Assembly: GCA_005879255.1 (NCBI GenBank)
Contig: VBKY01000218.1
Span: 8,251-21,994 of the forward strand
Direction of reading: 5' to 3'
Source of the DNA: Deltaproteobacteria bacterium
Lineage (GTDB): Bacteria > Desulfobacterota_B > Binatia > UBA9968
DNA length: 13,744 nucleotides
In this document: one piece after another, positions 6,643 through 13,315 of the stretch
Layout: every line of letters begins with the position of its first letter
How positions within the stretch are numbered: the first letter of the stretch is position 1
The notes under the pieces: model-generated
Database searches by the model: none
What the model saw: only the letters and a program-made list of their open reading frames with translations
What the model was told of the DNA's origin: nothing
Made by a program: the position numbers and the translations under genes

Positions 6643-7803
6643 TCAATCCGACGACAATGACTTTCCCCCCTCCGCCGTCACTTCAAAACTGTCGCCGAAC
6701 AGAACAAGCTTACCTTCGGTTTCGAGCGTCACTCGCAACGCCAGCGTCATGTTTTCGTTCAGTGTCGTTGCCCCGACCGAAAGCGCTCCGACTTCCCGAG
6801 CATCCTCCTTGTTTAAAAAAGGCGCTTCCCATTGGTTGAGGCCGATGCCGTTCGCCACACCGTAGACAGAAGCCGTTGCATAGAATTCACCCAGCTCGCG
6901 ACGCGCGGCTTCGTCGATCACCGCCACAGCACCTCTCGGCTTCAATTGATTAGCCATCGCCGCGACGATTTCTTGGGCTCTGGCGTAAGCATCTTTAAGC
7001 TTGGCATCGTCGACAAGAATATATGTTCGGCCCGCCTCGGCCCAGTAACGCTCGTGCTGTACCGCCAGGTAAACCGCCCAGTGGCTTCCAATATTCGCCG
7101 TTTGCTTGAAGCTCGGTGGATTCAAGCGCTTATCCCCGGCAAGGATGCGAATGTCCTCGGCGCCTTTGTCACGCGCCAACCGGTCGATGTCGGCGACGAT
7201 CTCGTATTCTTTTCTTCCTGGTCTAATAAAATCGCGCGCGCCGTCACAAACTTCTTTTAACACACCCCCGGCCTCGCGCATGGCACTTAGCTCTTGCGCG
7301 GTCTTTACGAGACGCTGCGGCTGGATCATCGAGTGGCAGTCCTGCCAGCTCACCTGCGGCAACGAATTTTTCATTTCTTCCAGCTGCGGCAAGGGAAATC
7401 CCTGCCCGGAGTCTGCCAGGCCGATCTTAGCCTTTTCGAATCCCTTTTCTTTGAGCAATTTCGCGCCGTCGCCTCCGACTTGATTCGACGCCCGCACATC
7501 TTCGACCCAGGTCAGCGTCTTGGCGAACGGGACATCACGGCTGCCAATGTTAAGCAGCAGAGAAATCGCGCCAGCGCGCGGCACCACCGCGATGCCGCCG
7601 CGCACTTTGGGAAAATAATTGGTCAAATAGCAAAGATCGGCGAAGCAGTAGTTGTCCCCGTAAATCACCAGCGCATCCAAATTCCGTCGCGCCATTTCCT
7701 TGCGCACCGCATCGAGGCGCGCCTGGAATTCCGACTGGGGCACTTGCCGCGGATCCCACGTGGAACAACCTCGCTTCAGGACGGAATGTCGACCGAAAAT
7801 CAT
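6643..7803 (-). CDS. Creatinase-fold (M24) protein lacking peptidase metal ligands
   Basis: Protein of 386 residues with the two-domain layout of prolidase, Xaa-Pro aminopeptidase and creatinase. The N-terminal domain (about 20-165) contains QARLDAVRKEMARRNLDALVI and NYCFADLCYLTNYFP. The C-terminal pita-bread domain is about 168-385. Aligning by spacing, the five M24 metal positions (Asp, Asp, His, Glu, Glu) read Y245, E256 in YWAEAGRT, N318 in ANGIGL, R357 in NMTLALR, and G370 in LFGDSF. Only one is acidic, so a two-metal peptidase is very unlikely. The substrate-binding His before the first ligand is also not evident. It could be a metal-free hydrolase like creatinase, a non-enzyme partner of the upstream M24 protein, or a binding protein. 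The start is supported by GAGGA close to the ATG. Last gene of the block-4 operon, 72 bases after its paralogue. Confidence 0.82.
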   Translation of the reverse strand: MIFGRHSVLKRGCSTWDPRQVPQSEFQARLDAVRKEMARRNLDALVIYGDNYCFADLCYLTNYFPKVRGGIAVVPRAGAISLLLNIGSRDVPFAKTLTWVEDVRASNQVGGDGAKLLKEKGFEKAKIGLADSGQGFPLPQLEEMKNSLPQVSWQDCHSMIQPQRLVKTAQELSAMREAGGVLKEVCDGARDFIRPGRKEYEIVADIDRLARDKGAEDIRILAGDKRLNPPSFKQTANIGSHWAVYLAVQHERYWAEAGRTYILVDDAKLKDAYARAQEIVAAMANQLKPRGAVAVIDEAARRELGEFYATASVYGVANGIGLNQWEAPFLNKEDAREVGALSVGATTLNENMTLALRVTLETEGKLVLFGDSFEVTAEGGKSLSSD

Positions 7804-7835
7804 ATTTTCCTCGCAACGCGGGCTTATCGCCCGAA

Positions 7836-7871
7836 CGGTTTGAACCGTTTGACCGTTTTGAACGGCTTGAA
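7836..7871 (+). repeat. Four-copy 9-base tandem repeat, unit CGGTTTGAA
   Basis: Four adjacent 9-base units: CGGTTTGAA, CCGTTTGAC, CGTTTTGAA and CGGCTTGAA. They fill half of the 72-base gap between the two creatinase-fold genes. AACGGTT/AACCGTT inside the run (7834-7849) can also pair as a short hairpin. The repeat may have expanded by slippage, and may alter transcript stability or distance between the two genes. Confidence 0.8.
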
Positions 7872-7875
7872 CAAT

Positions 7876-8985
7876 CTATTCTTTAACAAAAATTTCCCAC
7901 GACGATTTCATCAGCGATTGCGCTTTCGTCTTCGTCATAACCACCGTATCGCCCAGCGTCAAATAACCAGTCTCCGGCAGATACTGGTTGGGATGAATAA
8001 TAAAGGTCATCCCCTCTTCCAGTTTGGTTTGATTATCGTCTTCCAAGCTCCCCGGCGCGAATGAGCCGCAGCCGAGTCCGTGGCCGCGCACGCGCATAAA
8101 CGGCGGCCGGCAATATTTTTCGTAGCCGGCTTCGATGAACGTACCGTTGATCGCCGCGGCGACGGCGCTCGCTGGCGCGCCGGTCCTCGCCGCCTCCATG
8201 CCAAAGCCCATGGCGGTCTTGAGGATCGCGTATTTCTCGCGCACCTCCGGCGGCGGCTCGCCTAATACCATGGTGCGGCAAATTTGCACGAACAAGCCAC
8301 CGATGCATGGCGTGATCTCGCCGATGATAATATCGCCCGGTTGCGACACTCGATCCGTTGGCGGATGAAGCGCCTGATTATGATTGTTCGCGACCACCAT
8401 GCCGAAATTGTCTTCGGCGCCGAGAGAACGCATGCGGTACTCGACGATGGCGGCGAGCTCGTACTCTTTTAATCCGACGCACGCTTGCTCATGCAAAGCG
8501 CTAACTCCCGCATCGGCGATCTCGGCCGCTCGCCGCAGTCGTTCCAGTTCGAACTCGCTTTTGCATCGCGCCATGTTTTCGATGATGTCTTTAGCATTGA
8601 CCGGCGTTTGCTTGAGCGCTTTGACAATCTCGTCATGAAGATCGACATGCATCACCTCTCGGCCGATCACACCAACCTTCCCTGAAATTCCCGCCAACCG
8701 GGTCCAGAAGTCTTTGAACGGGCGAACATCGGAAACCCATGACTCTTCTTGCGCGCGTGGGATATCCCACACCGGCGACAAATAAAGAACCGGCGCGTCG
8801 TCCAACGGCAGGACGAGCATGGTCTCCGGTCCGACGCTGATGAAGTCGGTGAGATAGGCGACGTAGTTCATGCGCAGGAAGTTGTGCCGTCCGGATTCGT
8901 AGACCAGCAGTGTATGCAGTCCCTGCTCGCGCATGGCCCAGCGCACCTGAGATAAACGCGTGGCGAATTCTTGCTGCGCTTCCAT
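7876..8985 (-). CDS. Creatinase-fold (M24) protein with altered metal site
   Basis: Protein of 369 residues with an N-terminal creatinase domain (1-130) and an M24 pita-bread domain (about 140-369). Family features kept: RCKSEFELERLRRAAEIAD (140-158), NQALHPPTDR with H207 as the substrate-binding His, QPGDIII (215-221), CRT (236-238), RGHGLG with H302 (300-305), EEGMTF (323-328), and LGDTVVMT (344-351). By spacing the five metal positions read E223, Q234, H302, H331 and G345 instead of Asp, Asp, His, Glu, Glu, so ordinary aminopeptidase or prolidase chemistry is improbable. A metal-free amidinohydrolase-like or lyase-like role, as in creatinase, or a different metal, is possible. AGGAG six bases before the ATG overlaps the stop of hydantoinase B, so the two genes are translationally coupled. 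This makes a shared pathway with hydantoinase B likely. Confidence 0.85.
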   Translation of the reverse strand: MEAQQEFATRLSQVRWAMREQGLHTLLVYESGRHNFLRMNYVAYLTDFISVGPETMLVLPLDDAPVLYLSPVWDIPRAQEESWVSDVRPFKDFWTRLAGISGKVGVIGREVMHVDLHDEIVKALKQTPVNAKDIIENMARCKSEFELERLRRAAEIADAGVSALHEQACVGLKEYELAAIVEYRMRSLGAEDNFGMVVANNHNQALHPPTDRVSQPGDIIIGEITPCIGGLFVQICRTMVLGEPPPEVREKYAILKTAMGFGMEAARTGAPASAVAAAINGTFIEAGYEKYCRPPFMRVRGHGLGCGSFAPGSLEDDNQTKLEEGMTFIIHPNQYLPETGYLTLGDTVVMTKTKAQSLMKSSWEIFVKE

Positions 8986-8994
8986 AATAATCTC

Positions 8995-10623
8995 CTATGT
9001 ATCCGTTGCCGAAACGTAGCCCAGCCGGCGGTCTCGTTCAACGAGCTCGCACGGCCGTTCTTTCGCCGGTCCGTATCCACCACCGCCCGCGGTGAAAAAC
9101 GTCACGCTGCCGCCTTGTTTCAATCGATAATTTGGTTTCTTGGTCAGCCAAGTGCCGGGATCATCGGACGACTGCTTCACCAGCGCTTTTGCCACCGCGC
9201 CGTTCTCGCCGTTGAACAATCCCCACGGCGCCGTGCGCTGGCGCTCGACGTTGATATTGGTAAATGCATCGCAGAGCACGCGCACCGAAATTTCAATGCC
9301 CAGTCCGCCGCGAAATTTTCCTGCACCGCCGCTGCCTTCGCGCAGGCGCTGGTGTTCAACGATGACAGGATAGTAAATTTCTTGTAATTCAACGGGCGCA
9401 TTTTGAACGTCGCCCTGGCACATCGACACGGTTGCGTTTTCGCCGTCTTCGTGTGCCCGTCCGCCCCAGCCGCCACCCATGATCGTTTGGCAGAGAAAGC
9501 GCCGGCCCGTGCGCGGATCGGTACCGAAAAACGCATACCCTCCCATGTCACCCTTGTGTCCCGCCGCGACTTTGTCCGGCAACGCCGGCGCCAGCGCTCG
9601 AAGAATTAAATCGATTACCGTCGGCAACGTGCGGCTCCAGTTGCCAACCGGCGCCGGCGGCGTCGCGCTAAGAATTTTTCCCTCGGGGATGATGACTTTC
9701 AAGGGTCGAAAGCAGCCTTCGTCGATCGGCGACGACGGCGCGACGAGCGACTTGAACGCGACGCGCGCCGCGGCCACCGCGCCGGATTGGCCGGAATTAA
9801 TCGAGCCGGGCACTTGGTCGCTGATCTCGGAAAAATCGATGGTCATTTCGCTGCCCGCGACTTCGACTCTTACCTTGAGCGGCACGGGCTGGTCGAGATT
9901 AATGCCGTCGCTGTCGAACAGCGCGTCGGCTTCATAGCTGCCGGGTTTGATACGGGCGACCTGTATCGTTTTCACACATTTCTGGAAAACGTCGAGGCCG
10001 TAGCGATTCACGAGAACGCCGAGCCCGCGATCACCGACGCGGCACGCGGCGATCTGCGCGCGCAGGTCGCCCAGGCAAGATTCGGCGAACCGAACGTTGT
10101 CCGTGATGATTTGAAAAATATCCTGATTAGGCTGATTGCCGCGGTAGAGCTTGAGCGAGCGAAACTGCAAGCCTTCTTCATAAATCTCCCGCGTGCCGCT
10201 GAAGCCGAAGCCGACGCGGGTGCCGCCGATATCGATCCAGTGCGCCCGCACGGCGAGGAACGCCACCAGCTCGCCGCGATGAAAGAAAGGCGTGTAAACG
10301 ACGACGTTATTCAAGTGCTGACCGCAAACGTAGGGATGATTCATGATCAGCACGTCGCCCGGCTGAAAGCCGTCTCTGCCATGCATGTGCACACCGTCGA
10401 CGATAGCCGGGCCGAGATCGGCGAGAAAGATCGGCAGCGCGCCGAAATTCTGCGAAAGAATATTGCCGTCCGGATCGACTATGCCGACGCAGTAGTCGCG
10501 CACCTCGTATATCATCATATTGTAGGAAGTTTTGCGCAGCACGGTAGCCATCTCGTTGGCGATATGCGCCAAACCGCTGCGTACGACTTCGACCGTGACG
10601 GGGTTGACGTCGGTCTGCGTCAT
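8995..10623 (-). CDS. hyuB: Hydantoinase B/oxoprolinase family subunit
   Basis: Protein of 542 residues, typical of HyuB subunits (about 500-600). These work with HyuA in ATP-dependent opening of cyclic amides or in acetone and acetophenone carboxylation. Seen: the start NPVTVEVVRSGLAHIANEM, then NILSQNFGALPIF (54-66), PGDVLIMNHPYVCGQHLNN (88-106), RAHWIDIGGTRVG (126-138), EIYEEGLQF (146-154), DNVRF..CLGDLRAQIAA (175-193), and near the C-terminus an EGSGGAGKFRGGLG loop. The usual metal-site run NDPyxGGTHLxD is changed here to NHPYVCGQHLNN, and the usual RAHHaDIGG to RAHWIDIGG. These may mark a subfamily with another substrate. No HyuA (ATP-binding) partner lies in the window. The ATG touches the stop of the nitroreductase pseudogene with no gap, and the SD is weak, so it depends on coupling to the upstream gene. 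The name is by family; the true substrate is unknown. Confidence 0.88.
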   Translation of the reverse strand: MTQTDVNPVTVEVVRSGLAHIANEMATVLRKTSYNMMIYEVRDYCVGIVDPDGNILSQNFGALPIFLADLGPAIVDGVHMHGRDGFQPGDVLIMNHPYVCGQHLNNVVVYTPFFHRGELVAFLAVRAHWIDIGGTRVGFGFSGTREIYEEGLQFRSLKLYRGNQPNQDIFQIITDNVRFAESCLGDLRAQIAACRVGDRGLGVLVNRYGLDVFQKCVKTIQVARIKPGSYEADALFDSDGINLDQPVPLKVRVEVAGSEMTIDFSEISDQVPGSINSGQSGAVAAARVAFKSLVAPSSPIDEGCFRPLKVIIPEGKILSATPPAPVGNWSRTLPTVIDLILRALAPALPDKVAAGHKGDMGGYAFFGTDPRTGRRFLCQTIMGGGWGGRAHEDGENATVSMCQGDVQNAPVELQEIYYPVIVEHQRLREGSGGAGKFRGGLGIEISVRVLCDAFTNINVERQRTAPWGLFNGENGAVAKALVKQSSDDPGTWLTKKPNYRLKQGGSVTFFTAGGGGYGPAKERPCELVERDRRLGYVSATDT

Positions 10624-11405
10624 CTATTTTTTCTCGTCTGCGGTGACGGCGCGGGACGCGGAATGGATCGGCACCGTCGCTTCGCGCAACGAATAGAGAT
10701 ATTTCACGACGTCTTCGTTGGACATATACTTACTCATGTCGTAGCGCTCTCGATGAACGATATCCTCGAGTGGCCGGCGTACACCTTCGCGCGCCGGCAC
10801 GTCCGGATAGCCGATCGGAATGATCAAGTAGAGCTTCAATAGGTCGGGAACGCCAAGAATGCGCTTGTGCGGCTCTTCGATGTGGATCGATACCCACTCG
10901 GACGTGAGCCCCAACGAGGCCACGGCAAGGTGAATCAGAAGACAGGCGTTGGCAAGGCCGTCCGTCAAATGGGATTGATCTCTGCCGAAAGTGTGCGCGC
11001 CCATCACGGTACCCCACTGACGCCGTCCGTCGCCAAGGACAACGATGACCGCCGGCGCTTGATGCCAATTGGCCTTGGCCTTGTTGAAGCGCAACGATTC
11101 GTGCGGATCGTTTTTCACTTGGTAAGAGGGATGCGCAGATTGTACTAGCGCTGCTGCTCCATCCAGAAAATAAAATCGGTATTGTATTCCGAATAAGCGT
11201 CGCGCAACTGTTTTTTGATCTTCGGGTCGGTAACGACGATAAACTCCCAGGGCTGGGAGTTGGCGCCGGACATGGCCCAGCGGGCGACTTCGAGAATTTT
11301 GTTGATCGTATCGTCGGGAATCGGATCGGGTCGGAACTTGCGCACGCTCATGCGCGTCTTCACCAGATTAAGCAGCATGTCATAGGTTTTGTTGTTGCTG
11401 GGCAT
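10624..11405 (-). pseudogene. Nitroreductase family gene split by a one-base frameshift
   Basis: FMN-dependent nitroreductase-fold protein encoded in two frames. The N-part from the ATG at 11405 (GGAGG six bases before it) carries RMSVRKFRPDPI (18-29) and ARWAMSGANSQPWEFIVV (41-58), the FMN site. It stops at a TAG (11145-11147) after FWMEQQR, residue 86. The downstream frame continues at once with LVQSAHPSYQVKNDPHESL and then the second half of the fold, including LANACLLIHLAVASLGLTSEW and LYLIIPIGYP, to the stop at 10624. Restoring one base near 11148-11150 joins both into about 260 residues, the normal size. No slippery heptamer is seen, so programmed shifting is unlikely; a real mutation or an assembly error remain. 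The GTG at 11118 that could start the second half has no function as a start in the fold. First gene of the operon with hydantoinase B. Confidence 0.8.
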
Positions 11406-11447
11406 TCAAATCCTCCATCAACATTCTCCGTAGTGGATCACGTCACT

Positions 11448-11471
11448 GTAGGGGCGACCGGCTGGTCGCCC
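11448..11471 (+). repeat. REP hairpin, GTAGGGGCGACC type, downstream of RAYT
   Basis: Head GTAG followed by GGGCGACC (11452-11459), a four-base loop GGCT, and the exact complement GGTCGCCC (11464-11471). The GTAG head plus imperfect palindrome is the form used by REP-associated Y1 transposases. It lies 42 bases before the nitroreductase start codon and 28 bases past the transposase stop, so it sits inside the leader of the catabolic operon. Same type and same direction as the element at 12079. Confidence 0.85.
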
Positions 11472-11499
11472 TGCAATTCGCCAACCGCACATCTTCATT

Positions 11500-12057
11500 T
11501 CACCCGCGCCACACATCCTCCAGTTCTGGGTTCGTTGCCGCTGGATTCTCACGGTCAAAATCCCAGCGTGCGGGATTGGTGGCAATATATTCTCGGATGC
11601 GATGTAAAGACTGTTCATTGCGAATTACGTGTTCATAATAGTTGCGTTGCCAGACAAGTCCCGACGTTCGTTGTAAATCATTAATACGTTTGGTTGTGGC
11701 CGATTTGAACCCGCTGAGAAATGATCCCAAGGAGCGCTGGTGTGGTCCCGGTCGAATGGACGACCCGCCGGTCGCCCCTACATTCGATTCCTTGATGATG
11801 ACAACACCGTGAACGTGGTTCGCCATTACTACAAAAGCGTCCAACGTGAGCTCTTGACGAATCGTCGCCGAGATTTCCCACTCTTGCGAGACAATGCGGC
11901 CATACTCGGTTAAGCGCATGCGGCCTTCTACGATGTCGCCAAATAGAGGCAGGCGATCTCTCGTGCAAATCGTCACAAAATATGCACCTGGCCCTGAATA
12001 ATCGTAATCCTTCAGTCGAAGAGATTGCCGACGGATTTTCACACGACCAAGTTCCAT
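11500..12057 (-). CDS. REP-associated tyrosine transposase (RAYT, Y1_Tnp)
   Basis: Single-strand DNA transposase-like protein of 185 residues of the IS200-related RAYT family, which cuts and joins REP elements at a GTAG head. Seen: YFVTICTRDRLPLFG (26-40), VVMANHVHGVVII (76-88) with the HUH pair H81 and H83, SFLSGFKSATTKRIN (112-126), the catalytic-Tyr helix WQRNYYEHVIRN (136-147) with Y140 or Y141, and IREYIATNPARW (154-165). All hallmarks are intact, so it is likely active or recently active. There is no Shine-Dalgarno before the ATG at 12057, so expression may be low. Residues 93-100 (VGATGGSS), in the variable linker between HUH and Tyr segments, are encoded by a REP-like sequence. The gene is flanked by REP hairpins. 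Confidence 0.93.
   Translation of the reverse strand: MELGRVKIRRQSLRLKDYDYSGPGAYFVTICTRDRLPLFGDIVEGRMRLTEYGRIVSQEWEISATIRQELTLDAFVVMANHVHGVVIIKESNVGATGGSSIRPGPHQRSLGSFLSGFKSATTKRINDLQRTSGLVWQRNYYEHVIRNEQSLHRIREYIATNPARWDFDRENPAATNPELEDVWRG
11758..11781 (-). repeat. REP-like sequence inside the RAYT reading frame
   Basis: On the minus strand the run begins GTAGGGGCGACCGGCG and ends GGTCGTCC, like the flanking REPs except for one arm change (GGTCGTCC for GGTCGCCC, which still pairs as G-U in RNA). The GTAG head starts exactly at codon 93. It is in frame and encodes VGATGGSS in a variable linker. Confidence 0.8.
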
Positions 12058-12078
12058 ATATTTACACGGGTTATTTTT

Positions 12079-12101
12079 GTAGGGGCGACCGGCGGTCGCC
12101 C
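12079..12101 (+). repeat. REP hairpin, GTAGGGGCGACC type, upstream of RAYT
   Basis: GTAG head, then GGGCGACC (12083-12090), loop GGC, and GGTCGCCC (12094-12101), followed by TTTT. In the plus direction this looks like an intrinsic terminator, although no plus-strand gene ends here. In the minus direction it forms a hairpin between the binding-protein stop (12117) and the RAYT start (12057), which could limit read-through into the transposase gene. Confidence 0.85.
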
Positions 12102-12116
12102 TTTTGCACGAAAAAT

Positions 12117-13094
12117 CTACGGATACAACTCCTTCAACAATCCGCTTTTTTCCAGCGCGTCGAGGAATCGAAGATCGACGAATTGCTCGGGCTTGGCGTT
12201 CTTTGCGGCGGGAACCGACTTAGCCAGATCGTCCAACACGTTCTGCACACCGACCATGTTGACATAGGGCGCTTTTTCTAAAACCTTGTTCATATAGAAA
12301 TCGTACGCCTTGCGCAGTACTTCGAGGTCTTGAATCTTGGTATACTTGGCCATCGATTTATAAGTGAATTCGCGATCGTTGCGCGCTCGATGAATGCCTC
12401 GGGTGTAGGCGCGGATGAACCGGTTAATCACGTCTGGCTTGCCGCGAATGATGGATCCCACTGCCACCAGAGCAGGATTGGGAAAGGCGAAATCCATGTC
12501 GGTGATACTGATCAGTTCTTTGAAGCCGGCCTTATCGATCGCGAACTGCGTCGGCGGCGATACCACCCCGCCCTCGATTGATCCGCCCTGCAATCCGGCG
12601 GCCACTGTCGCCATGAATCCGAGCTGAATCAGCGTGAGATCCTTATCGGGATTGATGTTGTACTTTCTGAGCGCGTAACGAATTGAAATGTCCGGCGCCG
12701 AACCGAAGCGCGTAATGCCGATCTTTTTGCCCTTTAATCCCTCAACGCTTTTGATCTCCGGTCGAACGTAGAGCGAAAAGACCATCTTGTTGCCGGAGTT
12801 GCCGATTATCTTGAGATCGGCGCCTTGTAACGCCGCGGCAATCGCCGAGCTGCCGTTGAGCGAGCCGATTTCGATCTCTCCTGCTACGGTCACCTGCGCG
12901 AGCTGCGTGCCGCTGGGAATGAGAATGATGTCATCCTGCAGACCTTCTTTAGCAAAGTAGCCGGCGTCGTGCGCCACCCAAATCGGTGTGTAAGCACCGC
13001 TGATGGAACTGTAACCGATACGAACACGATCGGCTGCGCAGAGTTGATTGGCCCAAATAAGAAAAACAAGAAGTCCCAGCAAAACTCGTTTCAT
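12117..13094 (-). CDS. ABC transporter substrate-binding protein, NMT1/SsuA-like
   Basis: Third periplasmic binding protein, 325 residues. Signal peptide MKRVLLGLLVFLIWANQLCA is likely cut near residue 20-21; the Cys is not in a proper lipobox, so it is probably not a lipoprotein. The mature chain shows VRIGYSSISGAYTPIWVAHDAGYFAKEGL, then GSLNGSSAIAAALQGADLKIIG, VEGLKGKKIGITRFGSAPD, and the ALRKYNINPDKDLTLIQLG segment that is typical of the large NMT1-like set in uncultured soil lineages. The ATG at 13094 is chosen because AAAGGA is six bases before it and the signal peptide begins there; an upstream TTG at 13118 adds eight residues with no benefit. It points toward the nitroreductase-hydantoinase operon but is cut off from it by the REP-RAYT unit. 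Ligand unknown. Confidence 0.88.
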   Translation of the reverse strand: MKRVLLGLLVFLIWANQLCAADRVRIGYSSISGAYTPIWVAHDAGYFAKEGLQDDIILIPSGTQLAQVTVAGEIEIGSLNGSSAIAAALQGADLKIIGNSGNKMVFSLYVRPEIKSVEGLKGKKIGITRFGSAPDISIRYALRKYNINPDKDLTLIQLGFMATVAAGLQGGSIEGGVVSPPTQFAIDKAGFKELISITDMDFAFPNPALVAVGSIIRGKPDVINRFIRAYTRGIHRARNDREFTYKSMAKYTKIQDLEVLRKAYDFYMNKVLEKAPYVNMVGVQNVLDDLAKSVPAAKNAKPEQFVDLRFLDALEKSGLLKELYP

Positions 13095-13140
13095 GCTCGG
13101 TCCTTTCAAGGCAAACAAATGTCACTTGTCGCTCCGACGT

Positions 13141-13168
13141 ACTTAATCCACCATTTCCCGTTCTTCAA
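13141..13168 (-). promoter_or_regulatory. Weak candidate promoter for the third binding-protein gene
   Basis: Minus-strand TTGAAG (13163-13168) and TTAAGT (13141-13146) are 16 bases apart, about 47 bases before the start codon. Each matches three or four consensus bases, so this is only a weak candidate. Confidence 0.2.
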
Positions 13169-13197
13169 GTAGCGGGCACGGCGTGCCGCGCCCCTAC
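13169..13197 (-). repeat. REP-like palindrome, second subtype
   Basis: Imperfect palindrome with CTAC/GTAG at both ends and a GGCAC-GGC-GTGCC core (13175-13187). On the minus strand the head is GTAGGGGCGCGG, sharing its first nine bases with the REPs around the RAYT gene but with a different stem. It lies in the 221-base gap between the divergent binding-protein and reductase genes; the rest of that gap holds only the candidate promoters. Confidence 0.7.
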
Positions 13198-13252
13198 CTA
13201 ATGAACATCGACAGTTCATCTATCGAGGCCGTCCGTGGTTGGGCAAAATCGT

Positions 13253-13281
13253 TTGACCATCATTAGACCATCGAATATCGT
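13253..13281 (+). promoter_or_regulatory. Probable sigma70-type promoter of the reductase gene
   Basis: TTGACC (13253-13258, five of six consensus bases) is followed after exactly 17 bases by TATCGT (13276-13281, four of six). Transcription would start near 13288, leaving a leader of about 28 bases with a strong AGGAGG at 13306-13311 before the ATG. Confidence 0.5.
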
Positions 13282-13315
13282 GACCGCGTTAGGGCTAGGC
13301 AATCCAGGAGGGACC

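Larger units (their letters stand above)
11448..12101 (-). mobile_element. REP-RAYT-REP module
   Basis: A Y1 HUH transposase gene lies between two near-identical REP hairpins in direct orientation (11448-11471 and 12079-12101). No terminal inverted repeats or target duplication are visible, as expected for this family. The unit sits between a binding-protein gene and the nitroreductase gene, all on the minus strand, and may have split an older operon. Confidence 0.6.

Noticed and set aside
7836..7871. CRISPR array
   Set aside because: The units are 9 bases and directly adjacent, with no spacers.
7294..8064. 256-residue open frame on the plus strand
   Set aside because: Antisense to parts of both creatinase-fold genes and spans the gap with the tandem repeat; composition (Arg and His rich) is typical of a shadow frame.
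9787..10842. Long open frame on the plus strand across the hydantoinase B gene
   Set aside because: It is antisense to a clearly recognisable protein, crosses into the nitroreductase region, shows no known domain, and is explained by the codon bias of a GC-rich gene.
10624..11118. Separate gene starting at the GTG at 11118
   Set aside because: The product would begin in the middle of the nitroreductase fold without the FMN loop; the frame continues upstream of the GTG and matches the missing part of the split gene.
11140..11155. Programmed ribosomal frameshift in the nitroreductase gene
   Set aside because: No slippery heptamer or clear downstream stem is visible near the TAG, and this family is not known to use shifting.
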